From: Gabonibacter massiliensis
Lineage (GTDB): Bacteria > Bacteroidota > Bacteroidia > Bacteroidales > Marinifilaceae
Direction of reading: 5' to 3'
Length of the DNA stretch: 64,000 bases
Assembly (NCBI GenBank): GCA_001487125.1
Contig: LN913012.1
Coordinates: 124,001-188,000, forward strand
Every line of letters begins with the position of its first letter. Position 1 is the first letter of the stretch. The translations under genes and the position numbers were made by a program. The notes under the pieces were generated by a model, which saw only the letters and a program-made list of their open reading frames with translations, searched no databases and had not been told where the DNA came from. Below, in pieces: positions 28,437 through 37,381 of the stretch.

Positions 28437-29651
28437 TTATTTAAGACCTAATTTCTTTTTGATCTCTTTAGGTATTGCATTCTTGTGAATGAGGATATTC
28501 ATCGTTTTTAATTGCATGAAAGGATAAGAAACATAGAAATAACCTCCGAATTTGTTATATTTATTCCATGAGTTTTTCACGATGAAATAGGGAGTTCCGT
28601 TTTGGTCTTTAGCTTTTCCGATAATTTGCATGCCGTGATCGTCGGTTGTTTGGTAGTTATCGAACTCGCGTTGTCTCATTTCCTGGGTAATCTGTTTCTC
28701 GGGAGCCGGACCACTTTTGAAAGCGTCCGGATTTTGTTGTTTTTTCGGCATAGCCTCCCATTTGGCGATTTCAGCCCCGCTCATCTCTTTGGTATCAGTT
28801 GTCGGAACCACGGCAACACCCGGATTTACAGTAGCAAATCCTTTTTCGCTAACATCGGCGCCCCAGGCAAAAGTATAACCTTTATCGATGGCTTTGTCCA
28901 TTACTTCCATGAACTCATCGAGAGGTAAGTTGTATGATTCTCCCCATAACCAGTTATCCGGAACCTCAATTGCAAACGAGGTGTAGAAAGGGTGATGCGT
29001 GAAAGAGGTTAAACTGACGTAGTCGTCCATATTTAGACCTACAACTTCGTCTGCGAATGTCCTGGGGGTGTATTCTTTTCCTTTGTATTGGAATTTTTCA
29101 GGTTCGGCTCCTAAATAAGCGTCTAAAATGCCTTCATATCCTTTTTTCCAAGCCGTACTTAGTTTCTTATTTTGGTTTGTGATAACCGCTTCCACGTAAG
29201 CTTTTAAAACGGCGTCGATTTCACCGAAAGCATGATTGGATTCTCCGTACTCCAAACCTTCGTATACTTCTAAAGGAACAATACCGTAATTTTTAATCGT
29301 ATGCACAACATCTCCGAATGAACCGCCTACACCGAAATTCAAAAAACCATGAAGGCGTACGTATTTGTCTGCTTTATCGCTATAGGCATGTCTTACCGAA
29401 TACATGGCGGAAAGATTAACCGAATCTTTGCCCATACGCATCATTTCCGATTCGAAAAATGCAGTTGCTGACCAGGACCAGCAGGTTCCTGCACGACTTT
29501 GATCTTTCACCGAGAGTGTCGGTAATCTGACAATTTCCGTGAAAATATAACCTTCCGGTTTTTGCTCTTCTTCTTTTTCTTTTACTTGGGCGTTGGCAAA
29601 TAGAGAGAGCCCAAAGATACAAATAAACAGTAACGAACTGATCTTCTTCAT
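28437..29651 (-). CDS. Secreted C1 family cysteine peptidase (bleomycin hydrolase/PepC-like)
   Basis: A 404-residue protein with a signal peptide (1-21, ending ANAQ). The catalytic triad is visible: Cys57 in S-R-A-G-T-C-W-S-W-S, His339 in D-D-H-G-M-Q, and Asn360 in V-K-N-S-W-N. The spacing and long insert between Cys and His match bleomycin hydrolase/PepC enzymes rather than papain. Those are usually cytoplasmic, whereas this one is exported, as in many Bacteroidales. It probably acts as an aminopeptidase in the periplasm. It is monocistronic. Confidence 0.9.
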   Translation of the reverse strand: MKKISSLLFICIFGLSLFANAQVKEKEEEQKPEGYIFTEIVRLPTLSVKDQSRAGTCWSWSATAFFESEMMRMGKDSVNLSAMYSVRHAYSDKADKYVRLHGFLNFGVGGSFGDVVHTIKNYGIVPLEVYEGLEYGESNHAFGEIDAVLKAYVEAVITNQNKKLSTAWKKGYEGILDAYLGAEPEKFQYKGKEYTPRTFADEVVGLNMDDYVSLTSFTHHPFYTSFAIEVPDNWLWGESYNLPLDEFMEVMDKAIDKGYTFAWGADVSEKGFATVNPGVAVVPTTDTKEMSGAEIAKWEAMPKKQQNPDAFKSGPAPEKQITQEMRQREFDNYQTTDDHGMQIIGKAKDQNGTPYFIVKNSWNKYNKFGGYFYVSYPFMQLKTMNILIHKNAIPKEIKKKLGLK

Positions 29652-29712
29652 TTTAATGTGATTTGTGTGAATAATGATATGTTATTAATTCTATTTCCGT
29701 TCAGACTGTCGC

Positions 29713-29720
29713 CAAAGATA
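29713..29720 (-). promoter_or_regulatory. Possible -7 element for the C1 peptidase gene
   Basis: TATCTTTG on the minus strand, about 62 bases before the ATG. A TTTG sits 14 bp upstream, shorter than the usual 19-20. Confidence 0.4.
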
Positions 29721-29786
29721 AAAAATTGCTTGTTCAAAACGGAAGATCAAAATTAAATTCAGTGTTTTTTAAGAAAAAAATAACAT

Positions 29787-30683
29787 TTAAATTTTTTTCC
29801 ATATATTGATTTTCGGGAAAAAACGATACTTGTTGTCGCAAATCCAGATGAAGAGTATACCGCCTATTAAAATAATGATCGGATCCCAATAGGAGGAAGC
29901 CGGATTTAAATCTTTAAATAGAGCATGTGTTTGTAGAGCTGCCGAATCATGCGTTACGAGTATGGATGCGAGAGCGTTGTTGGCAAAATGAAGGCCAAGT
30001 GCCAATTCGATACCGTCGTCTTTTACGGCAATATAACCTAAAATAAGTCCCATGAGGATATATTGTGACATGGCGTTGAAGTAGCCGAAGCGTTCGACTT
30101 CCGGATTGCTCGAATGTAATAAACCGAAAATAATGCCGGTCATCAGAATGGCGATCCACCTGTACTTGAAGAGTAAGGCAAAACCTTGCATGAGATATCC
30201 TCTGAATATAAACTCTTCAAAAGCAACTTGAAAAGGAATTAAGGTGATGACAATTACACACATGATGATAAAAGGAAGCGGTTCGAACTGGAAAAGCAGT
30301 TCAGACTTGTCACTCAGGAGGTATTGCGAAAGCAGGGAGAGAAGTGTTATGATCCCCCAAATCCCGGCTCCAAACAGAAAGCGATGGATATCGAAACGGT
30401 TTCGGCCCGTGAGAATATCTACGGACTTTTTTTGATGGATGAATCTTATACAGATCAATAAGGTGATTACTCCCACGGCGAAAGGAAATAATACTAAGGC
30501 TAAGCCCGGGTTCGTGTTAGGGACAAGGAAGCTACTGCTTTGCAGGATAGAACCCGTATTCATATAAGCGCTGTAAAGCAGGACGGGAATGGAGGCTATT
30601 TGTATGGCTATAAACGTAATGGCCAGGGTGAGGACGTATCTGTACCATTGGTTTTCTCCTTTAGTCGCTTTTTCTAAAAACAT
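29787..30683 (-). CDS. CPBP family intramembrane metalloprotease
   Basis: A 298-residue integral membrane protein with about eight helices. It has the ABI/CPBP motifs: F-E-E-F-I-F-R-G (paired glutamates and Arg, about residues 165-172), the F-G-L-L-H-S-S-N histidine, and the late L-H-F-A-N-N-A. Family members are Rce1-like proteases or bacteriocin-immunity-type proteins. The substrate is unknown. It follows ftsK by 20 bases on the same strand. Confidence 0.88.
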   Translation of the reverse strand: MFLEKATKGENQWYRYVLTLAITFIAIQIASIPVLLYSAYMNTGSILQSSSFLVPNTNPGLALVLFPFAVGVITLLICIRFIHQKKSVDILTGRNRFDIHRFLFGAGIWGIITLLSLLSQYLLSDKSELLFQFEPLPFIIMCVIVITLIPFQVAFEEFIFRGYLMQGFALLFKYRWIAILMTGIIFGLLHSSNPEVERFGYFNAMSQYILMGLILGYIAVKDDGIELALGLHFANNALASILVTHDSAALQTHALFKDLNPASSYWDPIIILIGGILFIWICDNKYRFFPKINIWKKI

Positions 30684-30703
30684 AACTGATGTTTGAATGG
30701 TTA

Positions 30704-33226
30704 CTAAAATCGTTCTCCTACAGAACGGAGTAATTGTTCCAAGCTGTACTCGTCGGCAATCAGTACTTGTCTGGCCTTGCTTCCTTCGTATGGTCCCACG
30801 ATACCTGCCGCTTCCAACTGGTCTATGATTCTTCCGGCCCGGTTATAGCCTATCGAGAAACGTCTTTGAATGGAGGAAGTTGAACCTTGTTGAGTATTTA
30901 CGACCATTCGCGCCGCCTCTTCGAATAGCGGATCTTTGATACCGAGATCGGTTTCTGAACTAAATCCGTTTTCTGTATCCGATTGGTATTCAGGCAACAT
31001 ATAGGCAGACGGGTAGGCCTGTTGGTCCGCAATGAAATGGGTAACGGCATCGACTTCGGGAGTATCCACAAATGCACATTGTACGCGGACCATATCTCCG
31101 TCGGCAGAGATGAGCATATCGCCTCTTCCTATCAGTTGGTTGGCTCCCGGGGAATCTAATATGGTACGGGAGTCGATCATGGAGGCGACTTTGAAAGCGA
31201 TCCGAGCCGGGAAATTGGCTTTGATGACGCCGGTGATGATGTTGGTGGACGGTCGTTGAGTGGCGATAATCATATGAATTCCAACGGCACGGGCAAGTTG
31301 TGCGATTCGGGCAATGGGTTGTTCAACCTCTTTGCCGGCAGTCATGATAAGATCCGCAAACTCATCTACAACCACTACGATATATGGAAGATACCTATGG
31401 CCGTTGTTCGGGTTTAACTGACGTTTGATGAATTTCTCGTTGTATTCTTTGATGTTTCGCACCTGCGCCATTTTCAATAAATCATAACGGCTATCCATTT
31501 CGATACAGAGTGAATTCAAGGTAGCGACCACTTTACTTGTCTCCGTAATAATCGCCTCTTCTTCTTCCGGTAATTTGGCTAAAAAATGTTTTTCTATAAT
31601 GGAATAGATACTTAATTCTACTTTCTTAGGGTCAACCATCACGAATTTCAACTGGGACGGATGCTTTTTGTATAATAGAGAGGTAATGATCGCGTTTAGA
31701 CCTACGGATTTTCCTTGTCCTGTTGCTCCGGCTACTAATAGATGAGGCATTTTGGCCAGATCAAAGGTATAAGGTTCATTGGAGATCGTTCTGCCCAGTG
31801 CAATCGGAAGGGCGTATTTGGATTCCTGGAATGCTTTGGAGGCGATAATTCCTCGCATGGAGACGATTTCCGGATTCTGGTTCGGTACTTCAATGCCAAT
31901 GGTGCCGGCTCCCGGAATAGGGGCGATGATACGGATACCCAAGGCTGCCAAGCTTAATGCGATGTCGTCTTCCAGGTTCTTAATCCGGGCTATCTTAACT
32001 CCCGGGGCTGGGACTATTTCATATAGAGTAACAGTCGGACCGATTGTCGCTTTTATTTTGGTGATTTCAATCTTATAATATCGTAATGTTTCGACGATGG
32101 TGTTTTTATTTGCTTCTAACTCTTCTGCCGTTACCTTGGGATTTCCTGACGAATGTTCTGCCAATAACTCTAACGTGGGATAGCGATAATTAGAGAGATC
32201 CAATGTGGGGTCGTAGTCTTCGTCGGGTCGTAAGTTCCTGTTTAACTGCTCTTCCAGCTTATCTGCGATTATAGTGAGCTCAATGTCTTTACCTGAATCT
32301 CCTGTTATAGTTTGTTCGTCGGATTCTGCTTCGATCCTTTTCTCAAAAGGTTCATCCTCTTTTTTTATGTTTATCTCAAAATCGGGTTGGTCTAAATCCT
32401 GAAAAGTAGGGGTATCAGGAGTATCGAATTGATGTTCGAATATACTGTTTTCTTCCTCTTCTTCCTGAGGAAATGTTTCCCCGCGAACAGATTCTTTCTC
32501 CCTTTCTTCCTCCTCTATCCTCATTGCCTCTGTTTCGGCTTCTTCTCGAATTTTTTCTTCTCTTTCGGCTTGTAGATGCGCTTGTTTTTCCTTACGCTCT
32601 CGTCTGCGTATAAAATAATTTTTTACTATGGCGACACATTTATTAAAGGCGTTTTCGAATCCGAAAAAGAGAATAACGGAAAAAGAGATTAACAGTAAAA
32701 ATAAAGTTCCCACTTTTCCGACCAGTGAGTTTAACCAATTGCTGATAAAATAGCCGTGTGTCCCTCCGGGAAAAACATAACCTGTTGGGATAAAATTAAA
32801 AAGATATCCGAAGAACAGAGAACACCAGATGATAAGAATAAACCCGATCAATAGTTTTCTCGAGAACCTATAAATAGAGCGTCCCATTACCTGCAGACCT
32901 CCGATAAAGAATAGATAACAGAATATAAAAGAGGATATTCCAAACCATTGGTTGATGAAAATATCAGAGAGTATAGCACCTACTTTGCCAGCAGGATTGC
33001 CTGCTTCTATTTCGGAATTAGTGATTAATTCCATCGAATTCTTGTCGACTAAACTCTGGTCAATTCCTCCTGTGAAAAAGAACCCGACAAATGAAAGCAG
33101 AAGATATACAGATAATAAAATCAGGATTAATCCCATAATTACACGTGTTCTTGGGTCTTGTAGTATATGTGGTTTGTGCCAACTGCTTGATTTCGTACTC
33201 TTTTTCTGATTGATTCTTGTTATCAT
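30704..33226 (-). CDS. ftsK: DNA translocase FtsK
   Basis: An 840-residue FtsK/SpoIIIE. It has four membrane helices (about 25-50, 85-110, 120-140, 160-190), an acidic Glu-rich linker (about 215-330), and the alpha/beta motor (about 370-740) with Walker A G-A-T-G-Q-G-K-S and Walker B V-V-V-V-D-E-F-A-D. A C-terminal gamma winged-helix domain (T-S-S-I-Q-R-R-F-S-I-G-Y-N-R-A) reads the polarity sequences. It pumps chromosome ends to the dif site at division. The ATG at 33226 is preferred over an in-frame TTG at 33250, which overlaps the promoter. Confidence 0.97.
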   Translation of the reverse strand: MITRINQKKSTKSSSWHKPHILQDPRTRVIMGLILILLSVYLLLSFVGFFFTGGIDQSLVDKNSMELITNSEIEAGNPAGKVGAILSDIFINQWFGISSFIFCYLFFIGGLQVMGRSIYRFSRKLLIGFILIIWCSLFFGYLFNFIPTGYVFPGGTHGYFISNWLNSLVGKVGTLFLLLISFSVILFFGFENAFNKCVAIVKNYFIRRRERKEKQAHLQAEREEKIREEAETEAMRIEEEEREKESVRGETFPQEEEEENSIFEHQFDTPDTPTFQDLDQPDFEINIKKEDEPFEKRIEAESDEQTITGDSGKDIELTIIADKLEEQLNRNLRPDEDYDPTLDLSNYRYPTLELLAEHSSGNPKVTAEELEANKNTIVETLRYYKIEITKIKATIGPTVTLYEIVPAPGVKIARIKNLEDDIALSLAALGIRIIAPIPGAGTIGIEVPNQNPEIVSMRGIIASKAFQESKYALPIALGRTISNEPYTFDLAKMPHLLVAGATGQGKSVGLNAIITSLLYKKHPSQLKFVMVDPKKVELSIYSIIEKHFLAKLPEEEEAIITETSKVVATLNSLCIEMDSRYDLLKMAQVRNIKEYNEKFIKRQLNPNNGHRYLPYIVVVVDEFADLIMTAGKEVEQPIARIAQLARAVGIHMIIATQRPSTNIITGVIKANFPARIAFKVASMIDSRTILDSPGANQLIGRGDMLISADGDMVRVQCAFVDTPEVDAVTHFIADQQAYPSAYMLPEYQSDTENGFSSETDLGIKDPLFEEAARMVVNTQQGSTSSIQRRFSIGYNRAGRIIDQLEAAGIVGPYEGSKARQVLIADEYSLEQLLRSVGERF

Positions 33227-33247
33227 GTGCTTGAAATTTATAGCAGG

Positions 33248-33279
33248 CAAAGTTACAATTTATATGGGAGAGTTACAAA
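33248..33279 (-). promoter_or_regulatory. Promoter for ftsK
   Basis: Minus strand: TTTG (33279-33276), a 20-bp spacer, then TAACTTTG (33255-33248). This full match to the Bacteroidota consensus supports the ATG at 33226 as the ftsK start. Confidence 0.65.
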
Positions 33280-33406
33280 GTAAGGATAAATTTCCGATAA
33301 AATTTTAAAGGAAGATTTTTTTATAATATACTGACATTACGTCCCGATATAGGGGGGATTGTATATGGTTTTGTGAAACTACAAAATCATAGGTTAAGTT
33401 ATATTA

Positions 33407-33423
33407 ATTAAGAAATTCTTAAT
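33407..33423. promoter_or_regulatory. Palindrome upstream of the HtrA gene
   Basis: ATTAAGAA-A-TTCTTAAT, a perfect 8-bp inverted repeat around one base, ~75 bases before the start. It could be an operator, but chance palindromes are common in AT-rich spacers. Confidence 0.3.
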
Positions 33424-33497
33424 AAACGATTGGCAGGGATATTGTTAATATTGTGAGAAGTAAAATGAAAAGTTGAGTTAAATCAAAAGATAAGGAT

Positions 33498-34967
33498 ATG
33501 GCAATTACAAAATCATTACTAAACCTCGGATTAGGTATGGCAGGAGGATGTATTGCATTCTTCGTTACAGGTACTTTACAAAAGGAACCGGTAAAATCCG
33601 CTCAGCCCTTGGAGGTCGTTTCTCCGGCTGCGGCTCGTCCGGTAACCATGGTAAACGGTAGTGCGATTAATGATGTACCTGCCGGAAATGTGGACTTAAG
33701 GGATGCTGCCAAAAAGACAGTTCCTGCCGTAGTCCATGTCAAAACGATACAGATGGGAAGGGAGATAGTGGGGAATCCTTTGTTGGAATTTTTTTACGGT
33801 AGAGCACCTCAGGTGAGGGAAGTTCCGCAACGTATGGGATTTGGCTCGGGGGTTATAGTTTCAGAGGACGGATATATCGTAACTAATAATCATGTGATCG
33901 ACGGGAGTGATGATATTACGGTCGTTTTGAACAATAAGAAAGAGTATAAGGCAAAAGTTATCGGGAAAGATGCAAATACGGATATTGCTTTATTGAAGAT
34001 AGAAGAACATGGATTATCCTATTTGGAATATGGTAATTCAGATGATGTCGAATTGGGTGAATGGGTGTTGGCTGTCGGAAATCCGTATAATTTGACTTCG
34101 ACCGTGACGGCCGGAATTATTAGTGCGAAAGCGCGTGATTTGGGCATGGATAGAAGAAAAATGAATTTAAGTTCTTTTCTGCAAACGGATGCGGCAGTGA
34201 ATCCCGGTAATAGTGGGGGGGCTTTGGTAAATGCCAAAGGGGAGCTGATAGGAATCAATACGGCTATAGAATCGCCTACGGGATCTTATTCCGGTTATGC
34301 TTTTGCGGTTCCGGCGAATATTGCTCGTAAGGTAGTCGGAGACTTGAAAAATTTTGGAACCGTGCAACGGGCCGTTTTAGGTATTCGTATGAACGAGGTA
34401 ACGGCAGAATTAGCTAAAGAATTAAATCTAAAAGATGTAGGAGGGATATATGTCATAGAGGTACTTGCTAATGGAGCAGCAGCAAAGGCTGGTATAAAGG
34501 AAGGGGATATTATTAAAGAGATCAATGGTATAGAGGTTAATACTGTTTCTGCATTCCATGGCCAACTGGGGAAATACCATCCGGGAACAACGGTAAATGT
34601 AAGTGTTGAACGGAATGGAAAGAGAAGAAATATGGATGTACTTTTGCAAAATATGTATGGAGACACGGCATTGGTGGATATGAAGGATGACGGCATTTTA
34701 GGTGCGGTGGTTGAGCCCTTGTCCAAAGAGGAGAGGTATCGTTATGGAATCAATAAAGGGGTGAAAATTACCGAATTGAAAAACGGACATTTTAAAGGTA
34801 TCGGTTTGCAAAAAGGGTATATTATTGTAAAGATTAATAACCATTGGATATATGATAAAGACGATCTGGTGAAGGCATTGAAGATAGCAGAGAATGAAGG
34901 GGTTTTGATTACCGCTATTTCTCCGAGGGGACGGATCGAATATTTTGCATTGTCGTTACAGGATTAA
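33498..34967 (+). CDS. Do/DegP family periplasmic serine protease (HtrA)
   Basis: A 489-residue HtrA protease with an N-terminal membrane or export segment (about 8-27). The trypsin-like domain has the triad His132 (T-N-N-H-V-I-D), Asp162 (N-T-D-I-A-L-L) and Ser239 (P-G-N-S-G-G-A). Two PDZ domains follow (about 285-375 and 395-485). It degrades or refolds damaged envelope proteins. It is divergent from ftsK and followed by rpoD with its own promoter. Confidence 0.95.
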   Translation: MAITKSLLNLGLGMAGGCIAFFVTGTLQKEPVKSAQPLEVVSPAAARPVTMVNGSAINDVPAGNVDLRDAAKKTVPAVVHVKTIQMGREIVGNPLLEFFYGRAPQVREVPQRMGFGSGVIVSEDGYIVTNNHVIDGSDDITVVLNNKKEYKAKVIGKDANTDIALLKIEEHGLSYLEYGNSDDVELGEWVLAVGNPYNLTSTVTAGIISAKARDLGMDRRKMNLSSFLQTDAAVNPGNSGGALVNAKGELIGINTAIESPTGSYSGYAFAVPANIARKVVGDLKNFGTVQRAVLGIRMNEVTAELAKELNLKDVGGIYVIEVLANGAAAKAGIKEGDIIKEINGIEVNTVSAFHGQLGKYHPGTTVNVSVERNGKRRNMDVLLQNMYGDTALVDMKDDGILGAVVEPLSKEERYRYGINKGVKITELKNGHFKGIGLQKGYIIVKINNHWIYDKDDLVKALKIAENEGVLITAISPRGRIEYFALSLQD

Positions 34968-35004
34968 AAAAAGTTAATAAACCAAAGGTGGCGATTTTAA
35001 CATA

Positions 35005-35034
35005 TTGGTATATGGATAAAATGTTCTACCTTTG
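35005..35034 (+). promoter_or_regulatory. Promoter for rpoD
   Basis: TTG at 35005-35007, a 19-bp spacer, then TACCTTTG at 35027-35034. This is a full consensus match, 33 bases before the ATG. Confidence 0.65.
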
Positions 35035-35066
35035 CCACATATTTCGGGGAGAATATAAAAACAATT

Positions 35067-35927
35067 ATGAGACAGCTAAAGATAACAAAATCTATAACAA
35101 ACAGGGAGAGTGCATCTCTCGATAAGTATTTGCAGGAGATTGGTAAGGAGGATTTGATTACCGTGGAGGAGGAGGTCGAGTTAGCTCAGCGAATTCGGAA
35201 AGGAGATCAAAGGGCTTTGGAGAAGTTGACGAGGGCAAATTTACGTTTTGTTGTTTCTGTAGCGAAGCAATACCAGAATCAAGGATTAAGTTTACCGGAC
35301 TTAATCAACGAGGGGAATTTGGGGTTGATTAAAGCTGCTGAAAAGTTTGACGAAACCAGGGGATTTAAATTTATTTCTTATGCCGTATGGTGGATTCGTC
35401 AATCTATTTTGCAAGCTTTAGCTGAACAGTCGCGTATCGTGCGATTGCCTTTGAACCAAGTCGGTTCATTAAATAAGATCAACAAAGCTTTTTCTCGTTT
35501 CGAGCAAGAACACGAACGTCGTCCTTCTCCTGAAGAGTTGGCGGATACGTTAGATTTGCCGGCCGAGAAAGTGGCGGATACGTTAAGAGTATCCGGACGT
35601 CATATCTCGGTAGATGCACCTTTTGTGGAAGGTGAGGATAATAGTCTGCTGGATGTATTGATCAACGATGATTCGCCAGTAGCGGATAAGACTTTAATCA
35701 ACGAATCTTTGTCTACGGAGGTCGAGCGTGCTTTGTCTACCTTGACTGAAAGGGAACGGGATATTATTCGCCTCTTCTTCGGGATCAATTGTCAGGAGAT
35801 GACCTTGGAGGAGATCGGTGAGAAATTTGGCTTAACACGCGAACGGGTTCGTCAAATCAAAGAAAAAGCGATAAGACGTTTGCGTCATTCGTCGCGAAGT
35901 AAATTGTTAAAAACATATTTAGGATAA
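35067..35927 (+). CDS. rpoD: Primary RNA polymerase sigma factor (RpoD/SigA)
   Basis: A 286-residue sigma-70 without the long N-terminal region 1.1, as in all Bacteroidota primary sigmas. Region 1.2/2 runs from [10 protein letters not shown] to the [10 protein letters not shown] and [15 protein letters not shown] -10-recognition helices. Region 3 follows, then region 4 with the [17 protein letters not shown] helix-turn-helix. It directs transcription from TAnnTTTG promoters like those listed here. Confidence 0.97.
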   Translation: MRQLKITKSITNRESASLDKYLQEIGKEDLITVEEEVELAQRIRKGDQRALEKLTRANLRFVVSVAKQYQNQGLSLPDLINEGNLGLIKAAEKFDETRGFKFISYAVWWIRQSILQALAEQSRIVRLPLNQVGSLNKINKAFSRFEQEHERRPSPEELADTLDLPAEKVADTLRVSGRHISVDAPFVEGEDNSLLDVLINDDSPVADKTLINESLSTEVERALSTLTERERDIIRLFFGINCQEMTLEEIGEKFGLTRERVRQIKEKAIRRLRHSSRSKLLKTYLG

Positions 35928-35929
35928 TA

Positions 35930-35960
35930 GAATAAAGCGCCTCGAAGAGGCGCTTTATTC
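35930..35960. terminator. Bidirectional terminator between rpoD and the ECF sigma gene
   Basis: A perfect 14-bp stem (35930-35943 with 35947-35960) with a GAA loop, between convergent genes. Confidence 0.8.
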
Positions 35961-35975
35961 TTTACGGGAGAGTCG

Positions 35976-36485
35976 CTATCTGATGTTATATTGATGTTTT
36001 TCAAAGTATTCCCGTAACTTTCGTAAAGCCGCGTATTTAAGTGTTTTAATGGTATTAACGGAAGCCCCAAGAAGTTCTGCAATCTCTTTATTTTCATAGC
36101 CGGATAATACCAGACGCATGATTCTTGCCATTTGTCGGGGAAGTTGGTTGATAGCATGAAGTAAAATCTGATTGGTCTCTTCCTCGATCAGCATATTTAG
36201 AATATGCGGGTCCTCGCTTTCTTCATTGATGATTTTATCGTATCGTTTTGCTTCCCTTTGACAGCTTCGAAGATAATTTAGTGATTCATTCCGGATCATG
36301 ATAAAAAGAAAATTTTCAATCGAGTTTAAGTTTTGATGTTCTTTTCTATTTTCCCAGAATTTAATGATCACTTCTTGTGCGATATCTTGTGCGATATCAG
36401 GAGAGTTGACATAGTGGAGTGCTGATGCACAGAGTGTTGTATAGTATTTGCGGATAAAAACTTCAAGTTTTAAAACTTCTCCCAT
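35976..36485 (-). CDS. ECF-type RNA polymerase sigma factor (FecI-like, Bacteroidota group)
   Basis: A 169-residue two-domain sigma-70. Region 2 covers about 10-75 (D-I-A-Q-D-I-A-Q-E-V-I-I-K-F-W, L-F-I-M-I-R-N). Region 4 covers about 110-165 (L-P-R-Q-M-A-R-I-M, then N-K-E-I-A-E-L-L-G-A-S-V-N-T-I-K). In Bacteroidota such sigmas are paired with a FecR anti-sigma and an STN-type SusC. Here the FecR gene is at 41650 on the other strand, with unrelated genes and relics in between, so the pairing is inferred. The region just upstream carries a long-range inverted repeat that may be an invertible promoter. Confidence 0.92.
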   Translation of the reverse strand: MGEVLKLEVFIRKYYTTLCASALHYVNSPDIAQDIAQEVIIKFWENRKEHQNLNSIENFLFIMIRNESLNYLRSCQREAKRYDKIINEESEDPHILNMLIEEETNQILLHAINQLPRQMARIMRLVLSGYENKEIAELLGASVNTIKTLKYAALRKLREYFEKHQYNIR

Positions 36486-37017
36486 ATCTCATTAAACCTT
36501 CGTTTGTTGATAGTACACAATATCCCCTCTGATATGATTAACTTTTTTACATATCTCTCATTATCAGTTTATTCTGAATACACATTATCGATTATTCCCC
36601 CTCGTTTTTCCCTTTCAACAAACGAAGGTTAATTTATATCGAATATGCAAGTATAGAAATAATTTTCGAGAAAAGCCATTATACATTCATCCAAAAATGA
36701 TTTTAATGGCGTATTTTATAAGAAAATAAGATTATTTGTGTTGTCATCTGTTTTTAATATTAAAATTATTTTTATTGCAGGAAGATGTTTTGTTTCATGA
36801 TTTTGTATGACGAGTCTTTTTTAATTGGATGGTGAATCGTTTCTTTTCATTTTTTTTTGTCTTCCTGATAGGCTTTGTATAAGGAATCTTTTGAAGTATT
36901 GCTTACTAAGGATAGACGGTATAAATGTTAATTGTTTGTAATTTTTATAGTCGTACTAATCCTTTTATACTTTTAGTGGTGTCTTAGTTGCATAATACAT
37001 TATCAAATTGTTGACCG
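36486..37017. other. AT-rich intergenic region upstream of the ECF sigma gene
   Basis: About 530 bp without a gene. It must hold the sigma promoter (leftward) and whatever drives the relic and fusion gene to the right. The only clear structure is the inverted repeat at 36495-36630. The rest is AT-rich with no recognisable coding remnant and no clean promoter match. Confidence 0.4.
36495..36630. repeat. Inverted repeat flanking a 106-bp segment; possible invertible promoter
   Basis: Left arm 36495-36509 (AACCTTCGTTTGTTG) and right arm 36616-36630 are perfect inverted copies. With one extra A in the left arm the match extends outward by about three further bases. The left arm begins 10 bases before the sigma start codon. 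Phase-variable promoters of Bacteroidales have this layout: arms of 15-25 bp around 100-200 bp just before a gene. No recombinase gene is in the window. Confidence 0.6.
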
Positions 37018-37318
37018 ATGAATCAAAAGGTGTGTTCTGTCGCCCGTTTTGGGGGTATTATGCTGAGGCGAAACTGGGGATTTAGGGTATTTGCCGTAAT
37101 TTCAGTGTTATTGATCATTTTTTTGCCATATCTTTTGCAAGGAGGTGTCGGGATGGGGGGAGAGTGCGTATCGCTTATATGCTGAAGCGGGGTGGGTGTT
37201 TTTAGATGAATGTGAACTTCCGGAAGGAGAAAACAGAGTAGCTCTTTTACATAAAGGAACGGAAGGGCAACGCCTCATGGCCGATGCGGTAAAGTGGGTT
37301 CGGGTGAGAAGGGATTAA
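37018..37318 (+). pseudogene. Relic of the permease/pseudo-M1/golvesin fusion: N-terminus joined to C-terminus
   Basis: From the ATG at 37018 the first ~45 codons match the N-terminus of the intact protein encoded at 37382 (shared L-R-R-N-W-G-F-R and following hydrophobic helix). The frame then stops at a TGA. In another frame, about 37166-37318 matches the last ~50 residues (G-W-V-F ... L-P-E-G-E-N-R-V-x-L-L ... A-D-A-V-K-W) and ends at TAA. About 1000 codons between these parts are gone. It is therefore an internally deleted, frameshifted copy of the downstream gene. Confidence 0.8.
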
Positions 37319-37381
37319 ATCTGTCTGAGAATCTCGATGTGAATTGAATTTATAAAAAACTAACGTACTAAAATAAGACTT

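Noticed and set aside
36495-36630. Inverted repeat as ends of an insertion sequence
   Set aside because: Only 106 bp lie between the arms, there is no transposase, and no target-site duplication is apparent.
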